The notes: generated by a model from the sequence alone, not told the origin. A stretch of 47,666 nt of DNA from a bacterium (GCA_021791415.1 JAJYWQ010000063.1:1-47666), one strand, 5' to 3'. Shown: positions 6,848 to 15,281, counted from the first letter of the stretch. Made by a program: numbers and translations.

Positions 6848-7822
6848 ATGGAGATCAGGATTCCGTCGCGGGAGGAGGCGCTCTGGCTGCTGGCGGCGGG
6901 CCTGCCGCCGGCAGGGCCCTTTCCCCTTCGGTCCACCGACCCCGACCCCGGGTTCTTCGGCCCGGGAAGCATCACCTGGCGGGTGATGCGCGAACCGCTC
7001 CTGCTCCTGGGCGCGTCCCGGGCGCTGCTCGTCCAGGTGGCGCACCCCCTGGTGGCGGAGGGTGCCCTCGACCACAGTGACTTCGCCCAGGACGCGGTGG
7101 GAAGGTTCCAGCGAACTGTGGCTTGGGTCACCACCGTGGTCTTCGGGACCAAGGAGGAGGCCCGCGCGGCGACCAGGGAGGTGAACAGGGCCCACCGAAA
7201 GGTGGAGGGCCTCCTCTCCGAGGAGCACGCCACCGGCACCTGGCCGGCGGGAAGCTCGTACCGCGCCCGGGATCAGGACCTCGTACTCTGGGTCCACGCG
7301 GCTCTGGTGGAGTCCATGCTGGCCACCCACGACGCCGCCATCGGCGGCCTGCAACCAAGGGATCGCGATCGGTTCGTCGTGGAGTGGGACCAGGTGGTCC
7401 GGATGATGGGGCTGCCTGACGGGACCGGGTGGGAGGGGTACGCGGATCTCCGCACCTGGATGGACCAGCTGGTGGGGAACGGGGCGGCCCTCCCTGGGGC
7501 CGGCTCCCGAGAGGTGGCCGACGTGATCCTCGTTCCCCGGCTGGGGATGCAGGGGCCAAGGGCCCTCGCCGAGCTCACCGGCTTCATCACCTCCGGGCTT
7601 CTGCCGGATCCGATCCGACGCCACTACCGCATCCGCTGGACCCCAGCCCAGGAGCTGGCCCATCGTGCGCTGTGCGCCTCCCTGCGGAGGGCGCGCACGC
7701 TGATGCCCCGGCCCTTCCGGGTCTCCCCGGTCTACGACTTCGCCGTGGCCCGCGCCGCCGGCGAGCTCCGCCGTCGCCCCCAACTGCGGGAGAGCCTGGC
7801 CGAGCAACCGCGGCTCGCCTGA
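6848..7822 (+). CDS. Oxygenase MpaB/DUF2236 family protein
   Basis: 324 aa. Matches the DUF2236/MpaB family: ITWRVMREPLLLLGASRALL, VQVAHPLVAEGALDHSDF, GRFQRTVAWVTTVVFGT, and YRARDQDLVLWVHAALVES with conserved His and Asp. Family members are heme-containing; latex-clearing Lcp and fungal MpaB belong to it, but most have no known substrate. The start codon ATG 6848 follows TACCCT by exactly 6 nt (leaderless style). The gene is divergent from the nitrobindin/kynU operon and converges on a phosphatase with a 7-bp gap. Confidence 0.8.
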   Translation: MEIRIPSREEALWLLAAGLPPAGPFPLRSTDPDPGFFGPGSITWRVMREPLLLLGASRALLVQVAHPLVAEGALDHSDFAQDAVGRFQRTVAWVTTVVFGTKEEARAATREVNRAHRKVEGLLSEEHATGTWPAGSSYRARDQDLVLWVHAALVESMLATHDAAIGGLQPRDRDRFVVEWDQVVRMMGLPDGTGWEGYADLRTWMDQLVGNGAALPGAGSREVADVILVPRLGMQGPRALAELTGFITSGLLPDPIRRHYRIRWTPAQELAHRALCASLRRARTLMPRPFRVSPVYDFAVARAAGELRRRPQLRESLAEQPRLA

Positions 7823-7829
7823 GGGTGGC

Positions 7830-8393
7830 TCACGCCGCCCCCCAGCTCACGATCGCCGGGACGGAGTGCTCCTCGCCCAAAATGGAGATCGAGGCCACCG
7901 GGACCACGAGGTGGCGGCAGAGCCCGACCTCCTGCTCGAGGTAGGCGGCGGCAACCGCCCGGAGGATGTGGCCGTGCCCGAAGAGGGCGACTTCTTTCGA
8001 GCCCAGTGGCTTGAGCTCCTTAAGTAGCCTTCTGGCCCGGCTCAGAACCTGGTCCGGCGACTCGCCCCCGGGGCACCCGTCCCGCCACAGGTCCCAGCCT
8101 GGCCAGGACGCCTCGATCTGGTCGCGCGTCCACCCCTCAAAGTCCCCGTAGTCGTACTCCCGAAGGTCGGGGGCTACCCCCGCCCGCTCCCCGAGACCGG
8201 CCAGGGCGGCGGTCTGGCGAGCCCGGAGAAGGGGACTGACCACCACCCGGGCGAAGTCGACCGGGGCCAGCCGGACCCGAAGGTGGCGCGCCTGCTCCTC
8301 ACCGCGGGGGCTGAGGGGGATGTCGGTGCGGCCGGTGTGACGACCGCTCACCGTCCACTCGGTCTCCCCGTGACGGACCAGGTAAATGGGCAC
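7830..8393 (-). CDS. Histidine phosphatase family protein (phosphoglycerate mutase-like)
   Basis: 187 aa. Starts with VPIYLVRHGETEW, the catalytic RHG motif. It has the usual SPRGEEQA, VVSPLLRARQTA, LREYDYGDFEG, GGESPDQV and a late catalytic His in VALFGHGHILRAVAA. The substrate cannot be told; family members include broad phosphatases and cobalamin phosphatase CobC. GTG at 8393 is preferred because TAGACT lies 7 nt upstream. The longer frame to a GTG at 8447 would overlap the tRNA-Pro promoter. Confidence 0.88.
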   Translation of the reverse strand: MPIYLVRHGETEWTVSGRHTGRTDIPLSPRGEEQARHLRVRLAPVDFARVVVSPLLRARQTAALAGLGERAGVAPDLREYDYGDFEGWTRDQIEASWPGWDLWRDGCPGGESPDQVLSRARRLLKELKPLGSKEVALFGHGHILRAVAAAYLEQEVGLCRHLVVPVASISILGEEHSVPAIVSWGAA

Positions 8394-8435
8394 CGGGTGA
8401 AGTCTAGAGAGGGGGGCGTCCCATGGAAGCTCAGA

Positions 8436-8441
8436 TATACT
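8436..8441 (+). promoter_or_regulatory. -10 element of tRNA-Pro
   Basis: TATACT lies 9 nt before the first base of the mature tRNA. A -35 element is not obvious. Confidence 0.5.
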
Positions 8442-8450
8442 GGGCACCTC

Positions 8451-8528
8451 CGGGAAGTAGCTCAGTCAGGTTAGAGTGCACGGTTCGGGACCGTGAGGTC
8501 GGCGGTTCGAATCCGCCCTTCCCGACCA
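8451..8528 (+). tRNA. tRNA-Pro (anticodon CGG)
   Basis: Full cloverleaf with encoded CCA. The acceptor stem CGGGAAG (8451-8457) pairs with CTTCCCG (8518-8524); the anticodon stem CACGG/CCGTG (8479-8483, 8491-8495) encloses loop TTCGGGA with anticodon CGG at 8486-8488; the T stem GGCGG/CCGCC encloses TTCGAAT. G follows the anticodon, as usual for tRNA-Pro. It reads CCG, a frequent codon here. The tRNA end could be an integration site for the module that follows, but no second copy of the 3' end was seen. Confidence 0.97.
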
Positions 8529-8591
8529 GGGCCTCCATCGGTGCCGGTCTTTGAGATCAGCCGGACTATTTGGACGTCTCCGCCCGTGGAT

Positions 8592-8618
8592 TTGACACCC
8601 CATTTGACACCGCATCCG
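8592..8618 (+). repeat. Left copy of 27-nt imperfect direct repeat flanking vapBC
   Basis: Begins TTGACACCCCATTTGACACC and ends ATCCG. It matches the copy at 9509-9535 at 22 of 27 positions in the same orientation. It contains two TTTGACACC units itself (the first from 8591). A weaker third copy lies near 12794. Confidence 0.6.
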
Positions 8619-8691
8619 TTTCAGGCGCGCCTTCCAATAGGCTGTGGAGAGCCCGTGCGGAGTCCCGCCGGAGGGAGTCCGACAAATGGGA

Positions 8692-8708
8692 GTAGCACAC
8701 AGTGCTAC
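8692..8708. promoter_or_regulatory. VapB operator
   Basis: GTAGCAC-aca-GTGCTAC is a perfect inverted repeat overlapping the -10 hexamer TACGAT (8706-8711) of the vapBC promoter. This is the expected place for autorepression by the antitoxin complex. Confidence 0.75.
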
Positions 8709-8717
8709 GATCACCCC

Positions 8718-8972
8718 ATGGCACGAGACATCACCCAGAGGCAGCTACGTAATGACAGCGGCGAGATCATGAGGGCACTGGATCAGGGCGAGACCTTCGT
8801 CGTCACCAGAAATGGTGTGCCTGTCGGAGAGCTGACTCCCCTTCGGAGACGCCGGTTCGTACCTGCTGATGCCGCTATCGCCATCTTCCAGGGCGCTCCC
8901 AGCGTCGAGCTCAGCCGGCTTCGCGCCGACCTCGACAACGTTGCGGGTCAGGACCCCAGCCCCCGTGCCTAA
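8718..8972 (+). CDS. vapB: Antitoxin, Phd/YefM-type, of a VapBC pair
   Basis: 84 aa. MARDITQRQLRNDSGEIMRALDQG and FVVTRNGVPVGELTPL form a clear prevent-host-death (Phd/YefM) DNA-binding domain. The C-terminal part (APSVELSRLRADLDNV) would bind and block the toxin. ATG 8718 follows TACGAT by exactly 6 nt (leaderless). The toxin start overlaps its last codons by 8 nt. It probably represses the operon through the palindrome at 8692-8708. Confidence 0.9.
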   Translation: MARDITQRQLRNDSGEIMRALDQGETFVVTRNGVPVGELTPLRRRRFVPADAAIAIFQGAPSVELSRLRADLDNVAGQDPSPRA

Positions 8973-9378
8973 GGCCCAACGTGCCCAGCGTGGGGTGATC
9001 GACACCTCCGTAGTCATCGACCTCGAACAACTTGACGCCGGGCAGCTCCCGATCGAGCTGGCGGTCAGCGCGATCACCATGGCAGAGCTCGCTGCCGGGC
9101 CCCACGCGACCGACGACGCCGATGAGAGAGCGCGGCGACAGGATCGATTGCAACGGGCGGAAGCGGCCTTCGACCCCCTGCCCTTCAACACAGAAGCGGC
9201 CCGGGCCTATGGGCGGATCTACGCTGCCGAGGTGGCAAGTGGGCGCAAGACGCGTGGCGCTCGGGCATTGGATCTCCTAATCGCAGCTACCGCGTGTGCC
9301 ACAGGCCTCCCGGTCTACACGCGCAACCCGGAGGACTTCCAAAGCCTCCGAGGACTCGTCGACGTCGTCACGGTCTGA
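8965..9378 (+). CDS. vapC: VapC-type PIN-domain ribonuclease toxin
   Basis: 137 aa from GTG 8965. PIN-domain acidic residues are in place: Asp13 in VIDTSVVIDLE, Glu41 in TMAELAAGP, Asp103 in RALDLLIAATA and Asp124 in TRNPEDF. VapC toxins cut tRNA or rRNA. GTG 8965 overlaps the vapB end by 8 nt and starts just before the fold. A second, broken copy of this gene lies at about 12.26-12.67 kb. Confidence 0.9.
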   Translation: MPKAQRAQRGVIDTSVVIDLEQLDAGQLPIELAVSAITMAELAAGPHATDDADERARRQDRLQRAEAAFDPLPFNTEAARAYGRIYAAEVASGRKTRGARALDLLIAATACATGLPVYTRNPEDFQSLRGLVDVVTV

Positions 9379-9508
9379 CCCGCCCTTGGAGCGCAGAGTA
9401 GTTCCTGTCGCTGAACTTCAGGGATCCTTCAGGGCTGAATCACCGGATGCCGAGGGTCCACTGGCGCGTCCTGGCGCGTACTCAGGCACCCTCTCGGAGA
9501 AGACGAAG

Positions 9509-9535
9509 TTGACACCCTATTGGGCACCCTATCCG
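9509..9535 (+). repeat. Right copy of 27-nt imperfect direct repeat flanking vapBC
   Basis: Begins TTGACACCCTATTGGGCACC and ends ATCCG. It has 22 of 27 matches to 8592-8618. The two copies bracket the vapBC genes over about 940 bp. Confidence 0.6.
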
Positions 9536-9639
9536 GCGGACACAGGCGGATTTCGGCGAACGTCGCACCCGACGTGCCCCTCGTCGCCAAGTGGCCTCAT
9601 CCACGTAGCCACCCGGCCCCTCCCGAAGCACTGATCGAC

Positions 9640-9684
9640 GCCGGGCCCGCCGAATAGGCGGGGTTCGTCTTCGGAGGGCCCGGC
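9640..9684. terminator. Nested hairpin downstream of vapBC
   Basis: GCCGGGCCC (9640-9648) can pair with GGGCCCGGC (9676-9684). Alternatively the compact CCCGCC-gaata-GGCGGG hairpin (9646-9662) forms, followed by a T-rich stretch (TTCGTCTT). It is a likely vapBC terminator in an otherwise gene-free 400-bp gap (9379-9776). Confidence 0.45.
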
Positions 9685-9764
9685 GAGGTGACCAGGGCGA
9701 CCCACCGCGGCCGTGACGCCCTGAGGAGGTTGACCAGAGCTGGCGCGTGAGTCACAAGTCAAGC

Positions 9765-9787
9765 TAGACTATTCAAATGGTCAATAG
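9765..9787 (+). promoter_or_regulatory. Leaderless promoter and candidate ArsR operator
   Basis: TAGACT (9765-9770) lies 6 nt before the ATG at 9777. CTATT (9769-9773) and AATAG (9783-9787) form an inverted repeat centred on the start codon. An autorepressor bound here would block both transcription and the start. Confidence 0.5.
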
Positions 9788-10445
9788 AGAGTTTAAAGAT
9801 CGACTCTACGGGCACCTCGCGACAGTCGGGCAAGCTCTGGCGAACGGACATCGTCTGGAGCTCATCGACCTCCTGGCCCAAGGCGAGCGCACCGTTGACG
9901 AGCTGGCCGGTGAGGCGCGGCTGAGCGTGGCGAATGCCTCCCAGCACCTCCAGGTCCTCCACCGGGCTCACCTGGTGAGCCGGCGGCGGGACGGGGTGCA
10001 GGTCAGGTACCGGTTGGCCGACCCTTCAGTGATGCGCCTGTGGGTCCGCCTGCGGGACCTGGCCGCCGAGCGGGTCCCCGACGTGGCCCAGGTGGTGGCG
10101 GAGGAGTTCGAGCTCTCGGATGAGCTGGACGCAGTCGAACACGTGGAGATCGAGCGGCAACTCTCGGCTGGCAACATGCTGCTGCTGGACGTCAGGCCCA
10201 GACAGGAGTACCTGGCGGGGCACGTAGCGGGGTCGATCTCCATGCCGCTGGAGGAGCTGGAGGGCCGCCTGGCGGAGTTACCCCGAGAGCGGGAGATCGT
10301 CGCCTACTGCCGCGGTCCCTACTGCAGCTTCGCGAACGAAGCCGTCCGGCGCCTGAGGGCCGCAGGCTTCCGGGCCCGACGGATGGCGCTGGGGTATCCG
10401 GAGTGGACCCTGGCCGCCCGGCCCGTGCGGACAGGGGCGGCGTGA
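9777..10445 (+). CDS. ArsR-type HTH fused to a rhodanese domain
   Basis: 222 aa. The N-terminal half is an ArsR winged helix (LANGHRLELIDLLAQGERTV, LSVANASQHLQVLHRAHLVSRRR). The C-terminal half is a rhodanese domain (LLLDVRPRQEYLAGHVAGSI, then the active-site loop VAYCRGPYCSFANEAVRRL, with two Cys as in this fusion family). It has neither the classic metal-binding ArsR Cys box nor the other end of the rhodanese pair. Such fusions are thought to sense reactive sulfur or redox state. It is followed in the same direction by an MFS transporter that it may control. Confidence 0.88.
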   Translation: MVNREFKDRLYGHLATVGQALANGHRLELIDLLAQGERTVDELAGEARLSVANASQHLQVLHRAHLVSRRRDGVQVRYRLADPSVMRLWVRLRDLAAERVPDVAQVVAEEFELSDELDAVEHVEIERQLSAGNMLLLDVRPRQEYLAGHVAGSISMPLEELEGRLAELPREREIVAYCRGPYCSFANEAVRRLRAAGFRARRMALGYPEWTLAARPVRTGAA

Positions 10446-10647
10446 CCCGTCCCTCTCCTGGCCGGCCCGCCGAGGCCACCCCCATATCGGGGGAGGCGAG
10501 GCGCCAGGGGGAACCGGCAGGGTGGGGCCACTGCTTTCTGGCGTGTGGCTCGAAGACCGGAGCGGATCAGTGGTGGACGCGCTGGGTGGCTCCGCCAGGA
10601 CCTCGCTGCCCGGATGCTGGCCACCATCGGCGTCTGGCTCCGGGCTG

Positions 10648-12033
10648 ATGGGCGCTAGGGCGACTGGCGCCGGGGGTGTGGGCGTGGTACCGGTGCTCGG
10701 CCTCCGCCAGAACTGGTTCCAGTTCTCCGTCCTGGCCCTACTCACCCTGCTGGTCGGGGCCACCATCGGCGTGGAGAGGGTGGCGCTGCCACCGCTGGCG
10801 GAGCACGCCTTCGGAATCACCTCGGTGCTCTACACCGTGTCCTTCATCTCGGCTTTCGGGCTGGTGAAGGCCACCATGAACCTGGTCGCCGGGCATCTCT
10901 CCGATCGCCATGGGCGCCGGCTGCTCCTGCTCGCCGGGTGGGCCTTCGCCATCCCCTACGCCCTGCTGATCATCTTCGCCCAGAACTGGGTCTGGGTACT
11001 GGTCGCCAACCTCTTCCTGGGGGTCAACCAGGCCCTCACCTGGACCATGTCCGTGACCGCGATGATCGACCTGGTCGGTCCCGTGAACCGCGGAATCGCC
11101 GTTGGCATCAACGAGGCCACCGGATACGTCGGGGTCGGGGCCGGCGGCTTCGCCGCCGGGCTGCTGGTCACATCCTTTGGACTGCGCCCGGCTCCCTACC
11201 TGCTGGCCCTGGTGATCGTCGCCCTGGGCGCCGCACTCACGGTCTGGCCAACCCGAGAAACCATCCACTTCGCCAGGGCGGAGGGGGGATCGGGGGGCGG
11301 TGCGGGCCCGGCCCCTGGGGGCCGCGCTTCCGAGACCACGATGGCCCCTCCCCTGCGGCGTTTGGCTGCCTACATGAGTTGGCGGGACCGCACCATGGCC
11401 GCCGTCTGCTGGGGCGGCTTCCTCAACAAGTTCGCCGACAGCTTGGTGATCGGCTTCTTCCCTCTCTACTTTCTCCAGCACCGGCTCACCCTTTTCCAGG
11501 TGGGTCTCCTGGTCGGTGTCTATGCCTGGGTCTGGGGCGTGGGTCAGGTAGCGACCGGGGCCCTGGCGGACAGGATCGGAAGGCGTCTACCCATCGCGAC
11601 CGGGATCTTCGGCATCGGCGCCGGGGTGCTGCTCACGCAGGTGACCTCGGGGCTCGGCGCCTGGCTCGTGGACGCCGCACTGATGGGGGTGGGAATGGCG
11701 CTGGTATACCCCAACCTCATCTCCTCGGTAGGGGACGTCGCGGCCCCGACCTGGCGTGGCGGGGCACTGGGTGTCTACCGGCTGTGGCGTGATGGCGGCT
11801 ACGCTGTCGGCCCCGTTGTGCTCGGGGTGATCGCGGCCCTGTTCGGTCTGTCGGCGGCCTTCTGGACCATCGCGGTGGTGATGGGTCTCTCGGGCTTGGC
11901 GATCGTGACCCTGATGCGGGAGACCGACCCCCGGCTGCGCACCATGCCCCCGGCCTGGGAGAGGCACCCCGAGTGGATCTACGGCCGCAGGGGAGCAGCA
12001 TCAGCACCCCGGGACGTGTCAGCCAGCAGATGA
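10648..12033 (+). CDS. MFS transporter
   Basis: 461-aa major facilitator with 12 predicted helices in two halves. The loop 2-3 motif A (GHLSDRHGRRLLLLAGW) and its repeat in the second half (GALADRIGRRLPIATGI) are clear. A glycine-rich central loop (near EGGSGGGAGPAPGG) separates the halves. The ATG at 10648 is chosen because the frame upstream has no protein-like character; no good Shine-Dalgarno is seen, and GTG codons shortly after are alternatives. It follows the ArsR-rhodanese gene by about 200 bp. The substrate is unknown. Confidence 0.8.
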   Translation: MGARATGAGGVGVVPVLGLRQNWFQFSVLALLTLLVGATIGVERVALPPLAEHAFGITSVLYTVSFISAFGLVKATMNLVAGHLSDRHGRRLLLLAGWAFAIPYALLIIFAQNWVWVLVANLFLGVNQALTWTMSVTAMIDLVGPVNRGIAVGINEATGYVGVGAGGFAAGLLVTSFGLRPAPYLLALVIVALGAALTVWPTRETIHFARAEGGSGGGAGPAPGGRASETTMAPPLRRLAAYMSWRDRTMAAVCWGGFLNKFADSLVIGFFPLYFLQHRLTLFQVGLLVGVYAWVWGVGQVATGALADRIGRRLPIATGIFGIGAGVLLTQVTSGLGAWLVDAALMGVGMALVYPNLISSVGDVAAPTWRGGALGVYRLWRDGGYAVGPVVLGVIAALFGLSAAFWTIAVVMGLSGLAIVTLMRETDPRLRTMPPAWERHPEWIYGRRGAASAPRDVSASR

Positions 12034-12142
12034 ACACGGCAGTCCGAGGGTCGTGGCGCCCGCCAACAACCAACAGATCCGCGTCGGATGGTCGGATGAG
12101 CGGGTCGGGGAGTGCCCGGCCCAGACATGAGCCAGGAGGTGG

Positions 12143-12257
12143 TCAATTCGGTGACGCCGGTTCATGCCCGCCGCGGCCGTCATCGCCATTTACCGTGGCG
12201 CTCCCGGCGTCGCGCCGACCTTGACACTGTCGCGTCTCACGCCTTCCCCCCCGGCCT
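12143..12257 (+). pseudogene. Remnant of a second vapB
   Basis: This stretch aligns with the 3' part of the intact vapB at 8845-8960 (shared pieces: GACGCCGGTTC, ATCGCCAT, GGCGCTCCC, GCGCCGACCT) but has several small deletions, no start and no N-terminal DNA-binding region. Nothing translatable remains. Confidence 0.7.
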
Positions 12258-12672
12258 GACGCCCAACGCGCCCAGCGTGGAGTCACAGACACCTCGGTGG
12301 TCGTCGACCTCGAAAAGCGCCAAGCTGGCCAACTCCTGCTCGAGCTGGCGGCCGGCGAGATCACCAGGGCGGAGTTCGCCGCCGGTCCCCACGCGACCGA
12401 CGACGCCGATGAGAGAGAGCGCCGACAGGATCTCCTGCAGCGGGCGGAAGCCGCCTTCGACCCCCTACCCCTTCGACGGGGAAGCGGCCCGGGCCCATGG
12501 TCGGATCTACGCGGCGGAGGTGGCAGGCGGGCGCAAGGCACGTGGGGCTCGAGCATTGGACCTCCTGATTGCAGCTGCGGCCTGTGCCAGGGACCTCCCC
12601 GTCTACACCCGCAACCCGGACGACTTCCAAGGTCTCCGCGGGCTCGCCGAGATCGTCACGGACCGACCCGCC
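12258..12672 (+). pseudogene. Frameshifted second vapC
   Basis: A near-copy of the vapC at 8965-9378. The first part reads GVTDTSVVVDLEK and AAGPHATDDADERERRQDLL with the catalytic Asp kept. One extra C near 12465-12472 (CTACCCCTT against CTGCCCTT in the intact gene) shifts the frame. The second part (AARAHGRIYAAEVAGGRKAR, RALDLLIAAAACA, YTRNPDDF) continues in another frame. The original stop is also lost (GACCGA against GTCTGA). The toxin is inactive as read. Confidence 0.85.
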
Positions 12673-12870
12673 GTTGACTGCAGGCAAGTTCCTGCCTCTC
12701 ACCCCCGGGAGAGCCGCCGGGTCTGAATCACCGGGGCCCGGCTATCGATAGCTCACCTAAGGCGCACTCGGCGCCCTCTCGGGCGAGACGACGTTGACCA
12801 CCTTCCTGACATCCTATCCAGCGAACAGAGGCGGGCGACGGCGTCCATGACACCCGAAGTGCTCCCCGTC
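12673..12870 (+). repeat. Downstream part of the duplicated vapBC segment
   Basis: Sequence after the pseudo-vapC still aligns with 9379-9590: GCCGTTGACTGCAGGCAAGT against GCCCTTGGAGCGCAGAGTAG, CTGAATCACCGG in both, CGCCCTCTCGG against CACCCTCTCGG, TTGACCACC against TTGACACCC, ACATCCTATCC against GCACCCTATCC. The copied unit was therefore larger than the two genes and includes the flanking repeat. From here to 12954 there is no gene. Confidence 0.6.
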
Positions 12871-12954
12871 TTCCACTACGAAACGATCACCGGTGGACCT
12901 TCGCGGACTGTCCACTCGATCTCAACAGCGGGAGACGTGGTGTCCGTGGACCGG

Positions 12955-15141
12955 TCAGTCCGGGAGTGTGAGAAGGACGGAGCGGTCGGGAATGGCGCCC
13001 AGGAGTGCCTCGGCAGCCTCTCCGTAGTAGATCCCGGCGTCGGTCGACACCGGCCGGACGCCCAGGAACACCCAGCGGTTCGAGCGGGCCGCGGCGAGTA
13101 GCCCGGGCTCGAAGTTCGGGCTCCGCAGCACCTCCGAGCGCACCCTCGCCCGGTACCCGGAGCCCATGGCCCGCGCCTGACTCAGGATGGCGGCCGCCGC
13201 CCGTCGGTCCCTGGGGATGCGGCGCGGCCGCCGGGGGAGACGCAGGCCAGGACGTAGAGACGCCGCGCCCTTCGGGCTGGTGTCAACGTGAAGAAGGTGA
13301 ACGGCGTCGCCGGTGCGCTCGCCCAGGCTGAAGGCGACCTCCAGTGCCGCGCGCGAGGCGCGGGCTCCGGACACGGGCACCAGGATCCCGGAGGGCGATG
13401 TGGGCTCGGGTGGCTCGCAATCCGGCCGCAGGACGATGGCTGTGGGCAGGCCCACCCTGGGCAGAAGCCGGTCCAGCGGCCCGTTCTGGGGATCGGCGTC
13501 CCCCTGGTTGAGGCGCGAGGCCACGACCAGGCTGCCGTAGCCCAGGCTCTGCTCTGACTCAACCGCCTCCTCCAGCGGAGACGACTCGGCCACCCGCCAC
13601 TCCACCTCGCGTTCGCCAAGAAACTGCATGGCCGACTCCCGGAACCCCGGGATGGAGCTCGTAGTGATCACCGTAAGCGCGGTGCCCTCGGGCCAGGCAT
13701 GGGCAACCAGCCAGAGGGCATCGGCTCCGGCCCGCTCCTGGTCCACCACCAGCAGCACCCGCTTCTCCGTCACCAAAAGGTGGCCGGAGATCCTCTCCTC
13801 CAAGTCCAGGCGCCGGCGCTCCTCGGGGGAACCCTCCCACCGGCGGACCGCGCGCCGCAGCAAGGGCGGGGTGGCCAAGGAGGTCAGGAGGGACATGGCC
13901 ACGATCGCGGTGTACGTGCCGGTGTCCAGAATCCCCGCCGCCAGGCCGACCGTGCCCGCGATCACCTGCACCGTGCCCCGGCCGTTCAGGCCGATCCCGA
14001 GGGCGATCCGCTCCATCCGGGGCAGCCGGCCGGCAGCCGCCCCGAGGTATGTCCCGGTGAACTTGGCGGCCGCGCCGACGATCAGCAGAATGCCGAAGAC
14101 CGGCAGGGTCTGGGGGAGGCGGAGCAGCAACAGGTTGGCCTGCAGGCCGGCGGTGGCGAAGTAGAGCGGCGCGAAGAAGGCGGCGCTGAGCTGGGCCACG
14201 ACCCGGAGGGTCCCGGCGTCGGCGAAGCGTGACCTGGCAAGCACCACGCCCGCCACGAACGCTCCGAGGGCCCCCTCGATGCCTATCAGCTGAACCAGGG
14301 CGGCCGCCACCGTCGCGGCCACCATGCAGACGGCGAGCGCGGGCCGCGGATCGGCCGGTCCGCGGGCCGGTGTCCGCCGCCTGGCCGCCCGCAGGAGGCG
14401 GTCGACCAGCGGCTGGGCGAACAGCGCGGCCAGCGCCCCGAGGACGGCCAGGCCGATGACCACCTTGGCCAGCTGAGAGACCGCCCCGCTGGCACCCAGG
14501 GCGACCGCCAGCGCGATCAGCACAAAGGCCGCCGCGTCGTTGACGGTGCCCGCCGCAAGCGTGATCTGCCCGAAGTCGCGCCGGGTGGCTCCGAGGTGGC
14601 CGACGATCTCGGAGATCACCGGCAGCGACGAAGCGCCCAGAGCCACCCCGACCAGCAGCGCAAAGGACCAGACGTTGCCCGCCGGGCCTCGCGCCGTGCT
14701 CGGCAAGAGGAGGCCAACCGCCACTCCGGCGCCGACCGGGAGAAGAAGGCTGCCCGCGGAGACCCAGATGGCCGGGCGGCCGAGGCGCCGCAACAGCGTG
14801 ACGTCGGTCTCGAAGCCCGCGGATAGCAGCAGGATCGCCAGGCTCAGCGTGCTCACGGCAAAGAGCAGGGACGACTGCACCAGCTTCCCCTGAGGCAGGA
14901 ACCAGGCGAACCCGGCGGGCCACAGCTCTCCCAGCACGGTCGGGCCCAGGATCACCCCGGCCAGCAGCTGGCCTACCACAGGCGGCTGGCCCCACCGACT
15001 GGCCAGCCTCCCGAGCACCAGGGCCAGGGTGAGCAGGGCCGCCATCTGCACCCAGAAGACTGCCTGCTCGTGGGCGGTCACCGGGGCCAGCCGCAGCGGG
15101 GGGCCAAACAGCACCGCGGTCGCTCCGATGGCCAGGTCCAT
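12955..15141 (-). CDS. CPA2-type cation/proton antiporter with C-terminal USP-like region
   Basis: 728 aa. Residues about 1-420 form the 12-13 helix membrane domain of the CPA2 (Kef/NapA) family: WGQPPVVGQLLAGVILGP, ILLLSAGFETD, LAAGTVNDAAAFVLIALAVA with the ND pair, GIEGALGAFVAGVVLA, and GIGLNGRGTVQVI. The C-terminal 300 residues are soluble and resemble one or two universal-stress-protein folds (LVVDQERAG, GYGSLVVASRL, SGILVPVSGARASRAALEVA), not the RCK domain of Kef channels. It probably exchanges Na+ or K+ for H+. ATG 15141 follows GGAGGTG, with tight spacing. It is divergent from the secreted-protein gene at 15294. Confidence 0.85.
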   Translation of the reverse strand: MDLAIGATAVLFGPPLRLAPVTAHEQAVFWVQMAALLTLALVLGRLASRWGQPPVVGQLLAGVILGPTVLGELWPAGFAWFLPQGKLVQSSLLFAVSTLSLAILLLSAGFETDVTLLRRLGRPAIWVSAGSLLLPVGAGVAVGLLLPSTARGPAGNVWSFALLVGVALGASSLPVISEIVGHLGATRRDFGQITLAAGTVNDAAAFVLIALAVALGASGAVSQLAKVVIGLAVLGALAALFAQPLVDRLLRAARRRTPARGPADPRPALAVCMVAATVAAALVQLIGIEGALGAFVAGVVLARSRFADAGTLRVVAQLSAAFFAPLYFATAGLQANLLLLRLPQTLPVFGILLIVGAAAKFTGTYLGAAAGRLPRMERIALGIGLNGRGTVQVIAGTVGLAAGILDTGTYTAIVAMSLLTSLATPPLLRRAVRRWEGSPEERRRLDLEERISGHLLVTEKRVLLVVDQERAGADALWLVAHAWPEGTALTVITTSSIPGFRESAMQFLGEREVEWRVAESSPLEEAVESEQSLGYGSLVVASRLNQGDADPQNGPLDRLLPRVGLPTAIVLRPDCEPPEPTSPSGILVPVSGARASRAALEVAFSLGERTGDAVHLLHVDTSPKGAASLRPGLRLPRRPRRIPRDRRAAAAILSQARAMGSGYRARVRSEVLRSPNFEPGLLAAARSNRWVFLGVRPVSTDAGIYYGEAAEALLGAIPDRSVLLTLPD

Positions 15142-15281
15142 CCACCTCCAGCAGGTCTCGGGCCGCAGCTCCCAGCATATCGGCCAAGTCGTGGGACGCC
15201 CGGCGGCCCAGATCCGGGAGGGGGGGGTCACCAGAGGTGGAAGTCGCGGTCGGCAGGTCAGGGTCCGGACAAGGGGGCGGC

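Noticed and set aside
8529-9776. Integrative element in tRNA-Pro
   Set aside because: No integrase gene and no second copy of the tRNA 3' end were found; only the short direct repeats remain as evidence.
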